NCBI GenBank assembly: GCA_022747635.1
Contig: JAKTNV010000668.1
Location: 1 to 64,000 of the forward strand
Reading direction: 5' to 3'
DNA length: 64,000 bases
DNA from: Hetaerina americana
Lineage: Eukaryota; Arthropoda; Insecta; Odonata; Calopterygidae
The notes under the pieces were generated by a model. That model was not told where the DNA came from. It worked only from the letters and a program-made list of their open reading frames with translations, and did no database searches. The translations under genes were made by a program, and so were the position numbers. Positions 25,394 to 38,518 of this stretch are shown piece after piece (position 1 is the first letter of the stretch; each line of letters starts with the position of its first letter).

Positions 25394-28303
25394 GTGAATG
25401 TTTGAGGTGTTTAGAAGGCATTTATATCATTTTTAGAAAATTTAATTTTTCACATTTTTCCATGAAAAGTGCCAATACCCCCCCTTTGGGTTCTAGGTGA
25501 AAATCTCACCCGACACAAATCAAACAAAAATGTATCCAAGGTGTGTATTGTTGTTCATTTTCATCAAATAAACAAAATAAAACCCAGAATGTATCTTGAA
25601 AGACAATAAATGATCATAAATGATGCTTCAGGCCAGGTGTTAATGTTACTAAAAGAGCTAAAATTTCTAAAAATATTGCGAAAAACAACAATCTTCTGTT
25701 TTAGAGTGAATGTTTGAGGTGTTTAGAAGGCATTTATTTCATTTTTAGAAAATTTAATTTTTCACATTTTTCCATGAAAAGTTCCAATACCCCCCCCTTT
25801 GGGTTCTAGGTGAAAATCTCCCTTGACGCGAATCAAACAAAAATGTTTCCATGGTGTGTATTGTTGTTCATTTTCATCAAATAAACAAAATAAAACCCAG
25901 AATTAATCCTGAAAGACAAGAAATGAGCATAAAAGTTAATTCAGCGCAAGTGTTAATGTTACTAAAAGAGCCCAAATTTCTAAAAATATTGCGAAAAACA
26001 ACAATCTTCTGTTTTAGAGTGAATGTTTGAGGTGTTTAGAAGGCATTTATTTCATTTTTAGAAAATTTAATTTTTCACATTTTTCCATGAAAAGTGCCAA
26101 TACCCCCCCCCCTTTGGGTTCTAGGTGAAAATCTCACTCGTTACAAATCAAACAATAATGTATCCAAGGTGTGTATTGTTGTTCATTTTTATCAAATAAA
26201 CAAAATAAAACCCAGAATGAATCCTGAAAGACAATAAAAGATCATAAAAGATGCTTAGCCCAGGTGTTAATGTTACTAAAAGAGCCCAAATTTCTAAAAA
26301 TATTGCGAAAAACAACAATCTTCTTTTTTAGAGTGAATGTTTGAGGTGTTTGGAAGGCATTTATTTCATTTTTAGAAAATTTAATTTTTCACATTTTTCT
26401 TTGAAAAGTGCCAATACCCCCCTTTGGGTTCTAGGTGAAAATCTCACTCGACACAAATCAAACAAAAATGTTTCCATGGTGTGTGTTGTTGTTTACTTTC
26501 ATCAAATAAACAAAATAAAACCCAGAAATAATCCTGAAAGACAAGAAATGAGCATAAAAGATGCTTCAGCGCAAGTGTTAATATTACTAAAAGAGCCCAA
26601 ATTTCTAAAAATATTGCGAAAACCAACAATCTTCTGTTTAAGAGTGAATGTTTGAGGTGTTTAGAAGGCATTTATTTCATTTTTAGAAAATTTAATTTTT
26701 CACATTTTTCCATGAAAAGTGCCAATACCCCCCCCTTTGGGTTCTAGGTGAAAATCTCACTCGACCGATATCAAACAAAAATGTATCCAAGGTGTGTATT
26801 GTTGTTCATTTTCATCAAATAAACAAAATAAAACCCAGAATGAATCCTGAAAGACAATAAAAGATCATAAAAGATGCTGCAGCCCAGGTGTTAATGTTAC
26901 TAAAAAAGCCCAAATTTCTAAAAATATTGCGAAAAACAACAATCTTCTGTTTTAGAGTGAATGTTTGAGGTGTTTAGAAGGCATTTATTTCATTTTTAGA
27001 AAATTTAATTTTTCAATTTTTCCATGAAAAGTGCCAATACCCCCCCTTATGGTTGTAGGTGAAAATCTAACTTGACACAAATCAAACAAAAATGTTTCCA
27101 TGGTGTGTATTGTTGTACATTTTCATCAAATAAACAAAATAAAACAGAATTAATCCTGAAAGACAGGAAATGAGCATAAAAGATGCTTCAGCGCAAGTGT
27201 TAATGTTACTAAAAGAGCCCAAATTTCTAAAAATATTGCGAAAAACAACAATCTTCTGTTTTAGAGTGAATGTTTGAGGTGTTTATAAGGCATTTATTTC
27301 ATTTTTAGAAAATTTAATTTTTCACATTTTTCCATGAAAGGAGCCAATGCCCCCCCCTTTGGGTTCTAGGTGAAAATCTCAGTCGACACAAATCAAACAA
27401 AAATGTATCCAAGGTGTGTATTGTTGTTCATTTTCATCAAATAAACAAAATTAAACCCATAATGTATCCTGAAAGACAATAAATGATCATAAAAGATGCT
27501 TCAGCCAAGGTGTTAATGTTACTAAAAGAGCCAAAATTTCTAAAAATATTGCGAAAAACAACAATCTTCTGTTTTAGAGTGAATGTTTTAGGTGTTTAGA
27601 AGGCATTTATTTCATTTTTAGAAAATTTAATTTTTCACATTTTTCCATGAAAAGTGTCAATACCCCCCCTTTGGGTTCTAGGTGAAAATCTCACTCGACA
27701 CAAATCAAACAAAAATGTATCCAAGGTGTGTATTGTTGTTCATTTTCATCAAATATACAAAATAAAACCCAGAATTAATCCTGAAAGACAATAAAAGATC
27801 ATAAAACATGCTTCAGCCCAAGTTTTAATGTTACTAAAAGAGCCAAAATTTCTAAAAATATTGCGAAAAACAACAATCTTCTGTTTTAGAGTGAATGTTT
27901 GAGGTGTTTAGAAGGCATTTATTTCATTTTTAGAAAATTTAATTTTTCACATTTTTCCATTAAAGGTGCCAATACCCCCCCCTTTGGGTTCTAGGTGAAA
28001 ATCTCACTTGACACAAATCAAACAAAAATGTTTCCATGGTGTGTATTGTTGTTCATTTTCATCAAATAAACAAAATAAAACCCAGAATTAATCCTGAAAG
28101 ACATGAAATTAGCATAACAGATGCTTCAGCGCCAGTGTTAATTATACTAAAAGAGCCCAAATTTCTAAAAATATTGCGAAAAACAACAATCTTCTGTTTT
28201 AGAGTGAATGTTTGAGGTGTTTAGAAGGCATTTATTTCATTTTTAGAAAATTTAATTTTTTACATTTTTCCATGAAAAGTGCCAATACCCCCCCCTTTGG
28301 GGT
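25394..28303. repeat. Displaced HOR family A copy (A4)
   Basis: Monomers start at 25394, 25706, 26019, 26333, 26644, 26957, 27266, 27579, 27891 and 28204. From the second half of 25394 on they repeat family A marks: GAGCTAAAATT; CCTTGACGCG; CTCGTTAC with AACAATAATG; TTTGGAAGG; CGACCGAT; GGTTGTAGG; GAAAGGAGCC; CCATTAAAGG; GGGGTCTAGG. The stretch 26333-26643 is the same type as 6957 and 10080, about 52 monomers away. The monomer at 26644 fuses two adjacent A monomers (first half as 7268, second half as 7581), which removes one monomer. Confidence 0.8.
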
Positions 28304-30803
28304 CTAGGTGAAAATCTCACTCGACACAAATCAAACAAAAATGTTTCCATGGTGTGTATTGTTGTTCATTTTCATCAAATAAACAAAATAAAACCCAGAA
28401 TTAATCTTGAAGGACAAGAAATGAGCATAAAAGTTGCTTCAGAGAAAGTGTTAATGTTACTAAAAGAGCCCAAATTTCTGAAAATATTGCGAAAAACAAC
28501 AATCTTCTGTTTTAGAGTGAATGTTTGAGGTGTTTAGAAGGCATTTATTTCATTTTTAGAAAATTTAATTTTTAACATTTTTCCAGGAAAAGTACCAATA
28601 CCCCCCCCCTTTGGGTTCTAGGTGAAAATCTCACTCGACCGATATCAAACAAAAATGTATCCAAGGTGTGTATTGTTGTTCATTTTCATCAAATAAACAA
28701 AATAAAACCTACAATGAATCCTGAAAGACAAGAAATGAGCATAAAAGATACTTCAGCGCAAGTGTTAATGTTACTAAAAGAGCCCAAATTTCTAAAAATA
28801 TTGCGAAAAACAACAATCTTCTGCTTTAGAGTGAATGTTTGAGGTGTTTAGAAGGTATTTATTTCATTTTTAGAAAATTTAATTTTTCACATTTTCCATG
28901 AAAAGTGCCAATACCCCCCCCTTTGGGTTCTAGGTGAAAATCTCACTCGATCAAAATCAATCAAAAATGTTTCCATGGTGTGTATTGTTGTTCATTTTCA
29001 TCAAATAAAAAAAAAAAAACCCAGAATTAATCCTGAAAGACAAGAAATGAGCATAAAAGATTCTTCAGCTCAGGTGTTAATGTTACTAAAAGAGCCCAAA
29101 TTTCTAAAAATATTGCGAAAAATTACAATCTTCTGTTTTGGAGTGAATGTTTGAGGTGTTTAGAAGGCATTTATATCATTTTTAGAAAATTTAATTTTTC
29201 ACATTTTTCCATGAAAAGTGCCAATACCCCCCCCTTTGGGTTCTAGGTGAAAATCTCACTCGACAAAAATCAAACAAAAATGATTCCATGGTGTGTATTG
29301 TTGTTCATTTTCATCAAATAAACAAAATAAAACCCAGAAATAATCCTGAAAGACAAGAAATGAGCATAAAAGATGCTTCAGCGCAAGTGTTAATATTACT
29401 AAAAGAGCCCAAATTTCTAAAAATATTGCGAAAACCAACAATCATCTGTTAAAGAGTGAATGTTTGAGGTGTTTAGAAGGCATTTATTTCATTTTTAGAA
29501 AATTTAATTTTTTACATTTTTCCATGAAAAGTGCCAATACCCCCCCCTTTGGGTTCTAGGTGAAAATCTCACTCGACAAAAATCAAACAAAAATGTATCC
29601 AAGGTGTGTATTGTTGTTCATTTTCATCAAATAAACAAAATAAAACCCAGAATGTATCCTGAAAGACAAGAAATGAGCATAAAAGTTGCTTCAGCGAAAG
29701 TGTTAATGTTACTATAAGAGCCCAAATTTCTAAAAATATTGCGAAAAACAACAATCTTCTGTTTTAGAGTGAATGTTTGAGGTGTTTAGAAGGCATTTAT
29801 TTCATTTTTAGAAAATTTAGTTTTTAACATTTTTCCATAAAAGTCCCAATACCCCCCCCTTTGGGTTCTAGGTGAAAATCTCACTCGACACAAATCAAAC
29901 AAAAATGTTTCCATGGTGTGTTTTGTTGCTCATTTTCATCAAATAAACAAATAAAACCCAGAAATGAACTGAAGGACAAGAAATTAGCATAAAAGTTGCT
30001 TCAGAGAAAGTGTTAATGTTACTAAAAGAGCCCAAATTTCTAAAAATATTGCGAAAAACAACAATCTTCTGTTTTAGAGTGAATGTTTGAGGTGTTTAGA
30101 AGGCATTTATTTCATTTTTAGAAAATTTAATTTTTCACATTTTTCCAGGAAAAGTACCAATACCCCCCCCCCTTTGGGTTCTAGGTGAAAATCTCACTCG
30201 ACCCAAATCAAACAAAAATGTATCCAAGGTGTGTATTGTTGTTCATTTTCATCAAATAAACAAAATAAAACCCAGAATGAATCCTGAAAGACAATAAAAG
30301 ATCATAAAAGATGCTGCAGCCCAGGTTTTAATGTTACTAAAAAAGCCCAAATTTCTAAAAATATTGGGAAAAACAACAATCTTCTGTTTTAGAGTGAATG
30401 TTTTAGGTGTTTAGAAGGCATTTATTTCATTTTTAGAAAATTTAATTTTTCAATTTTTCCATGAAAAGTGCCAATACCCCCCCTTATGGTTCTAGGTGAA
30501 AATCTAACTTGACACAAATCAAACAAAAATGTTTCCATGGTGTGTATTGTTGTACATTTTCATCAAATAAACAAAATAAAACACAGAATTAATCCTGAAA
30601 GACAGGAAATGAGCATAAAAGATGCTTCAGCGCAAGTGTTAATGTTACTAAAAGAGCCCAAATTTCTAAAAATATTGCGAAAAACAACAATCTTCTGTTT
30701 TAGAGTGAATGTTTGAGGTGTTTATAAGGCATTTATTTCATTTTTAGAAAATTTAATTTTTCACATTTTTCCATGAAAGGAGCCAATGCCCCCCCTTTGG
30801 GTT
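28304..30803. repeat. HOR family E, first copy of 8-monomer 2.5 kb unit
   Basis: Monomers within it start at 28517, 28831, 29143, 29456, 29769, 30079, 30394 and 30705. Marks include CAGAGAAAG, CCTACAATGAATCC, TCTGCTTTAGAG, a 13-base A-run near 29008, GGCATTTATATC, AACCAACAATCATC, CTATAAGAGCCC, CATAAAAGTCCCAAT and C10 near 30163. The unit begins and ends inside monomers, next to the C-tract. Confidence 0.88.
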
Positions 30804-33304
30804 CTAGGTGAAAATCTCACTCGACACAAATCAAACAAAAATGTTTCCATGGTGTGTATTGTTGTTCATTTTCATCAAATAAACAAAATAAAACCCAGAA
30901 TTAATCTTGAAGGACAAGAAATGAGCATAAAAGTTGCTTCAGAGAAAGTGTTAATGTTACTAAAAGAGCCCAAATTTCTGAAAATATTGCGAAAAACAAC
31001 AATCTTCTGTTTTAGAGTGAATGTTTGAGGTGTTTAGAAGGCATTTATTTCATTTTTAGAAAATTTAATTTTTAACATTTTTCCAGGAAAAGTACCAATA
31101 CCCCCCCCCTTTGGGTTCTAGGTGAAAATCTCACTCGACCGATATCAAACAAAAATGTATCCAAGGTGTGTATTGTTGTTCATTTTCATCAAATAAACAA
31201 AATAAAACCTACAATGAATCCTGAAAGACAAGAAATGAGCATAAAAGATACTTCAGCGCAAGTGTTAATGTTACTAAAAGAGCCCAAATTTCTAAAAATA
31301 TTGCGAAAAACAACAATCTTCTGCTTTAGAGTGAATGTTTGAGGTGTTTAGAAGGTATTTATTTCATTTTTAGAAAATTTAATTTTTCACATTTTCCATG
31401 AAAAGTGCCAATACCCCCCCCTTTGGGTTCTAGGTGAAAATCTCACTCGATCAAAATCAATCAAAAATGTTTCCATGGTGTGTATTGTTGTTCATTTTCA
31501 TCAAATAAAAAAAAAAAAACCCAGAATTAATCCTGAAAGACAAGAAATGAGCATAAAAGATTCTTCAGCTCAGGTGTTAATGTTACTAAAAGAGCCCAAA
31601 TTTCTAAAAATATTGCGAAAAATTACAATCTTCTGTTTTGGAGTGAATGTTTGAGGTGTTTAGAAGGCATTTATATCATTTTTAGAAAATTTAATTTTTC
31701 ACATTTTTCCATGAAAAGTGCCAATACCCCCCCCTTTGGGTTCTAGGTGAAAATCTCACTCGACAAAAATCAAACAAAAATGATTCCATGGTGTGTATTG
31801 TTGTTCATTTTCATCAAATAAACAAAATAAAACCCAGAAATAATCCTGAAAGACAAGAAATGAGCATAAAAGATGCTTCAGCGCAAGTGTTAATATTACT
31901 AAAAGAGCCCAAATTTCTAAAAATATTGCGAAAACCAACAATCATCTGTTAAAGAGTGAATGTTTGAGGTGTTTAGAAGGCATTTATTTCATTTTTAGAA
32001 AATTTAATTTTTTACATTTTTCCATGAAAAGTGCCAATACCCCCCCCTTTGGGTTCTAGGTGAAAATCTCACTCGACAAAAATCAAACAAAAATGTATCC
32101 AAGGTGTGTATTGTTGTTCATTTTCATCAAATAAACAAAATAAAACCCAGAATGTATCCTGAAAGACAAGAAATGAGCATAAAAGTTGCTTCAGCGAAAG
32201 TGTTAATGTTACTATAAGAGCCCAAATTTCTAAAAATATTGCGAAAAACAACAATCTTCTGTTTTAGAGTGAATGTTTGAGGTGTTTAGAAGGCATTTAT
32301 TTCATTTTTAGAAAATTTAGTTTTTAACATTTTTCCATAAAAGTCCCAATACCCCCCCCTTTGGGTTCTAGGTGAAAATCTCACTCGACACAAATCAAAC
32401 AAAAATGTTTCCATGGTGTGTTTTGTTGCTCATTTTCATCAAATAAACAAATAAAACCCAGAAATGAACTGAAGGACAAGAAATTAGCATAAAAGTTGCT
32501 TCAGAGAAAGTGTTAATGTTACTAAAAGAGCCCAAATTTCTAAAAATATTGCGAAAAACAACAATCTTCTGTTTTAGAGTGAATGTTTGAGGTGTTTAGA
32601 AGGCATTTATTTCATTTTTAGAAAATTTAATTTTTCACATTTTTCCAGGAAAAGTACCAATACCCCCCCCCCCTTTGGGTTCTAGGTGAAAATCTCACTC
32701 GACCCAAATCAAACAAAAATGTATCCAAGGTGTGTATTGTTGTTCATTTTCATCAAATAAACAAAATAAAACCCAGAATGAATCCTGAAAGACAATAAAA
32801 GATCATAAAAGATGCTGCAGCCCAGGTTTTAATGTTACTAAAAAAGCCCAAATTTCTAAAAATATTGGGAAAAACAACAATCTTCTGTTTTAGAGTGAAT
32901 GTTTTAGGTGTTTAGAAGGCATTTATTTCATTTTTAGAAAATTTAATTTTTCAATTTTTCCATGAAAAGTGCCAATACCCCCCCTTATGGTTCTAGGTGA
33001 AAATCTAACTTGACACAAATCAAACAAAAATGTTTCCATGGTGTGTATTGTTGTACATTTTCATCAAATAAACAAAATAAAACACAGAATTAATCCTGAA
33101 AGACAGGAAATGAGCATAAAAGATGCTTCAGCGCAAGTGTTAATGTTACTAAAAGAGCCCAAATTTCTAAAAATATTGCGAAAAACAACAATCTTCTGTT
33201 TTAGAGTGAATGTTTGAGGTGTTTATAAGGCATTTATTTCATTTTTAGAAAATTTAATTTTTCACATTTTTCCATGAAAGGAGCCAATGCCCCCCCTTTG
33301 GGTT
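30804..33304. repeat. HOR family E, second copy of the 2.5 kb unit
   Basis: Monomers within it start at 31017, 31331, 31643, 31956, 32269, 32579, 32895 and 33206. I compared the distinguishing sites and found only one difference from the first copy, a C-tract of 11 instead of 10 near 32663. It is therefore a very recent tandem duplication or the product of gene conversion. The similarity ends just past the C-tract of the monomer at 33206, where family B marks start. Confidence 0.88.
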
Positions 33305-35703
33305 CTAGGTGAAAATCTAACACGACACAAATCAAACAAAAATGTATCCAAGGTGTGTATTGTTGTTCATTTTCATCAAATAAACAAAATAAAACCCAGA
33401 ATTAATCTTGAAAGACAAGAAATGAGCATTTAAGATACTTCAGCCCAGGTGTTGATGTTACTAAAAGAGCCCAAATTTCTAAAAATATTGCGAAAAACAA
33501 CAATCTTCTGTTTTAGAGTGAATGTTTGAGGTGTTTAGAAGGCATTTATTTCATTTTTAGAAAATTTAATTTTTCACATTTTTCCATGAAAAGTGCCAAT
33601 ACCCCCCCCTTTGGGTTCAAGGTGAAAATCTCACTCGACACAAATCAAACAAAAATGTATCCAAGGTGTGTGTTGTTGTTCATTTTCATCAAATAAACAA
33701 AATAAAACCCAGAATGAATCCTGAAAGACAATAAAAGATCATAAAAGATGCTTCAGCCCAGGTGTTAATGTTACTTAAAAAGCCCAAATTTCTAAAAATA
33801 TTGCGAAAAACAACAATCTTCTGTTTTAGAGTGAATGTTTGAGGTGTTTAGAAGGCATTTATTTCATTTTTAGAAAATTTAATTTTTCACATTTTTCCAT
33901 AAAAAGTGCCAATACCCCCCCTTTGGGTTCTAGGTGAAAATCTAACTTGACACAAATCAAACAAAAATTATTCCATGGTGGTTATTGTTGTTCATTTTCA
34001 TCAAATAAACAAAATAAAACACAGAATTAATCCTGAAAGACAAGAAATGAGCATAAAAGATGCTTCAGCGCAAGTGTTAATGTTACTAAAAGAGCCCAAA
34101 TTTCTAAAAATATTGCGAAAAACAACAATCTTCTGTTTTAGAGTGAATGTTTGAGGTGTTTAGAAGGCATTTATTTCATTTTTAGAAAATTTAATTTTTT
34201 CATTTTTCCATGAAAAGTGCCAATACCCCCCCTTTGGGTTCTTGGGGAAAATCTAACTTGAACCAAATCAAACAAAAATGTTTCCATGGTGTGTATTGTT
34301 GTACATTTTCATCAAATAAACAAAATAAAACACTGAATTAATCCTAAAAGACAGGAAATGAGCATAAAAGATGCTTCAGCGCAAGTGTTAATGTTACTAA
34401 AAGAGCCCAAATTTCTAAAAATATTGCGAAAAACAACAATCTTCTGTTTTAGAGTGAATGTTTGAGGTGTTTATAAGGCATTTATTTCATTTTTAGAAAA
34501 TTTAATTTTTCACATTTTTCCATGAAAGGAGCCAATGCCCCCCCCTTTGGGTTCTAGGTGAAAATCTCAGTCGACACAAATCAAACAAAAATGTATCCAA
34601 GGTGTGTATTGCTGTTCATTTTCATCAAATAAACAAAATTAAACCCATAATGTATTCTGAAAGACAATAAATGATCATAAAAGATGCTTCAGCCCAGGTG
34701 TTAATGTTACTAAAAAAGCCCAAATTTCTGAAAATATTGCGAAAAACAACAATCTTCTGTTTTAGAGTGAATGTTTGAGGTGTTTAGAAGGCATTTATTT
34801 CATTTTTAGAAAATTAAATTTTTTACATTTTTCCATGAAAAGTGCCAATACCCCCCCCTTTGGGTTCTAGGTGAAAATCTCACTCGACAAAAATCAAACA
34901 AAAATGTATCCAAGGTGTGTATTGATGTTCATTTTCATCAAATAAACAAAATAAAACCCAGAATGTATCCTGAAAGACAAGAAATGAGCATAAAAGTTGC
35001 TTCAGCGAAAGTGTTAATGTTACTATAAGAGCCCAAATTTCTAAAAATATTGCGAAAAACAACAATCTTCTGTTTAAGAGTGAATGTTTGAGGTGTTTAG
35101 AAGGCATTTATTTCATTTTTAGAAAATTTAATTTTTTACATTTTTCCATGAAAAGTGCCAATACCCCCCCCTTTGGGTTCTAGGTGAAAATCTCACTCGA
35201 CACAAATCAAACAAAAATGTAACCAAGGTGTGTGTTGTTGTTCATTTTCATCAAATAAACAAAATAAAACCCAGAATGAATCCTGAAAGACAATATAAGA
35301 TCATAAAAGATGCTTCAGCCCAGGTGTTAATGTTACTAAAAAAGCCCAAATTTCTAAAAATATTGCGAAAAACAACAATCTTCTGTTTTAGAGTGAATGT
35401 TTGAGGTGTTTAGAAGGCATTTATTTCATTTTTAAAAAATTTTATTTTTCACATTTTTCCATGAAAAGTGCCAATACCCCCCTTTGGGTTCTAGGTGAAA
35501 ATCTAACTCGACACAAATCAAACAAAAATGTTTCCATGGTGGTTATTGTTGTTCATTTTCATCAAATAAACAAAATAAAACACAGAATTAATCCTGAAAG
35601 ACAAGAAATGAGCATAAAAGATGCTTCAGCCCAGGTGTTAATGTTACTAAAAAAGCCCAAATTTCTAAAAATATTGCGAAAAACAACAATCTTCTGTTTT
35701 AGA
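33305..35703. repeat. Shortened HOR family B copy (B4, about 8 monomers)
   Basis: Monomers start at 33206 (second half only), 33518, 33831, 34143, 34454, 34767, 35080 and 35393. The order is CACGACAC with CATTTAAG; GGTTCAAGG; TTATTCCATGGTGG; GGTTCTTGGGG; ATAAGG with ATTGCTGTTC; CTCGACAAAAATC; AATATAAGATC; AAAAAATTTTATTTTT. Compared with B3 the GGAAGG monomer and at least two others are missing. Some junction monomers are hybrids, for example 34454, whose end belongs to a later B monomer. Confidence 0.75.
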
Positions 35704-38518
35704 GTGAATGTTTGAGGTGTTTATAAGGCATTTATTTCATTTTTAGAAAATTTAATTTTTCACATTTTTCCATGAAAAGTGCCTATGCCCCCCCCCTTTG
35801 GGTTCTAGGTGAAAATCTCAATCGACACAAATCAAACAAAAATGTATCCAAGGTGTGTATTGTTGTTCATTTTCATCAAATAAACAAAATAAAACCCAGA
35901 ATGTATCCTGAAAGACAATAAATGATCATAAAAGATGCTTCAGCCCAGGTGTTAATGTTACTAAAAGAGCCCAAATTTCTAAAAATATTGCGAAAAAACA
36001 ACAATCTTCTGTTTTAGAGTGAATGTTTGAGGTGTTTAATAGGCATTTATTTCATTTTTGGAAAATTTAATTTTTCACATTTTTCCATGAAAAGTGCCAA
36101 TACCCCCCTTTGGGTTCTAGGTGAAAATCTCACTCGACACAAATCAAACAAAAATGTTTCCATGGTGTGTATTGTTGTTCATTTTCATCAAATAAAAAAA
36201 TAAAACCCAGAATTAATCCTGAAAACAAGAAATGAGCATAAAAGATGCTTCAGCTCAAGTGTTAATGTTACTAAAAGAGCCCAAATTTCTAAAAATATTG
36301 CGAAAAATTAAAATCTTCTGTTTTGGAGTGAATGTTTGAGGTGTTTGGAAGGCATTTATATCATTTTTAGAAAATTTAATTTTTCACATTTTTCCATGAA
36401 AAGTGCCAATACCCCCCCCTTTGGGTTCTAGGTGAAAATCTCACTCGACACAAATCAAACAAAAATGTTTCCATGGTGTGTATTGTTGTTCATTTTCATC
36501 AAATAAAAAAATAAAACCCAGAATTAATCCTGAAAACAAGAAATGAGCATAAAAGATGCTTCAGCTCAAGTGTTAATGTTACTAAAAGAGCCCAAATTTC
36601 TAAAAATATTGCGAAAAATTACAATCTTCTGTTTTAGAGTGAATGTTTGAGGTGTTTAGAAGGCATTTATTTCATTTTTAGAAAATTTAATTTTTCACAT
36701 TTTTCCATGAAAAGTGCGAATACCCCCCCCCCTTTGGGTTCTAGGTGAAAATCTCACTCGACACAAATCAAACAAAAATGTATCCAAGGTGTGTGTTGTT
36801 GTTCATTTTCATCAAATAAACAAAATAAAACCCAGAATGAATCCTGAAAGACAATAAAAGATCATAAAAGATGCTTCAGCCCAGGTGTTAATGTTACTAA
36901 AAGAGCCCAAATTTCTAAAAATATTGCGAAAAACAACAATCTTCTGCTTTAGAGTGAATGTTTGAGGTGTTTAGAAGGCATTTATTTCATTTTTAGAAAA
37001 TTTAATTTTTCACATTTTTCCATGAAAAGTGCCAATACCCCCCCCCTTTGGGTTCTAGGTGAAAATCTCACTCGACACAAATCAAACAAAAATGTATCCA
37101 AGGTGTGTGTTGTTGTTCATTTTCATCAAATAAACAAAATAAAACCCAGAATGAATCCTGAAAGACAATATAAGATCATAAAAGATGCTTCAGCCCAGGT
37201 GTTAATGTTACTAAAAGGGCCCAAATTTCTAAAAATATTGCGAAAAACAACAATCTTCTGTTTTAGAGTGAATGTTTGAGGTGTTTAGAAGGCATTTATT
37301 TCATTTTTAGAAAATTTAATTTTTCACATTTTTCCATGAAAAGTGCCAATACCCCCCCCTTTGGGTTCTAGGTGAAAATCTCACTCGACACAAATCAAAC
37401 AAAAATGATTCCATGGTGTGTATTGTTGTTCATTTTCATCAAATAAACAAAATAAAACCCAGAATTAATCCTGAAAGGCAAGAAATGAGCATAAAAGATA
37501 CTTCAGCGCAAGTGTTAATGTTACTAAAAGAGCCCAAATTTCTAAAAATATTGCGAAAAACAACAATCTTCTGCTTTAGAGTGAATGTTTGAGGTGTTAA
37601 GAAGGTATTTATTTCATTTTTAGAAAATTTAATTTTTCACATTTTTCCATGAAAAGTGCCAATACCCCCCCTTTGGGTTCAAGGTGAAAATCTCACTCGA
37701 TCAAAATCAATCAAAAATGTTTCCATGGTGTGTATTGTTGTTCATTTTCATCAAATAAAAAAAATAAAACCCAGAATTAATCCTGAAAGACAAGAAATGA
37801 GCATAAAAGATTCTTCAGCTCAGGTGTTATTGTTACTAAAAGAGCCCAAATTTCTAAAAATATTGCGAAAAATTACAATCTTCTGTTTTGGAGTGAATGT
37901 TTGAGGTGTTTAGAAGGCATTTATATCATTTTTAGAAAATTTAATTTTTCACATTTTTCCATGAAAAGTGCCAATACCCCCCCCTTTGGGTTCTAGGTGA
38001 AAATCTCACTCGACACGAATCAAACAAAAATGATTCCATGGTGTGTATTGTTGTTCATTTTCATCAAATAAACAAAATAAAACCCAGAATTAATCCTGAA
38101 AGACAAGAAATGAGCATAAAAGTTAATTCAGCGCAAGTGTTAATGTTACTAAAAGAGCCCAAATTTCTAAAAATATTGCGAAAAACAACAATCTTCTTTT
38201 TAAGAGTGAATGTTTGAGGTGTTTAGAAGGTATTTATTTCATTTTTAGAAAATTTAATTTTTCACATTTTTCCATGAAAAGTGCCAATACCCCCCCCTTT
38301 GGGTTCTAGGTGAAAATCTCACTCGATACAAATCAATCAAAAATGTTTCCATGGTGTGTATTGTTGTTCATTTTCATCAAATATAAAAAATAAAACCCAG
38401 AATTAATCCTGAAAGACAAGAAATGAGCATAAAAGATGCTTCAGCTCAAGTGTTAATGTTACTAAAAGAGCCCAAATTTCTAAAAATATTGCGAAAAATT
38501 ACAATCTTCTGTTTTGGA
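35704..38518. repeat. HOR family C, leading part (9 monomers)
   Basis: Monomers start at 35704, 36019, 36328, 36639, 36954, 37268, 37581, 37893 and 38206. Marks: ATAAGG; TTTAATAGGC; GGCATTTATATC; AGTGCGAATACC; AATATAAGATC with AAAGGGCCC; GATTCCATGG with GAAAGGCAAG; CTCGATCAAAATCAATC; GACACGAATC with GATTCCATGG; CTCGATACAAATCAATC. The last six monomers contain the types that are amplified in the following C units. Confidence 0.7.

Noticed and set aside
28997..29020. A-run near 29008 as the tail of a retroposon
   Set aside because: The run lies at the usual CAAATAAACAAAATAAAA position and is only an expanded version of it. Flanking satellite sequence continues in phase on both sides.
28304..33304. 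Two long terminal repeats of a retroelement
   Set aside because: The 2.5 kb direct repeats are adjacent, consist wholly of satellite monomers and have no internal region, primer-binding site or TG...CA ends.
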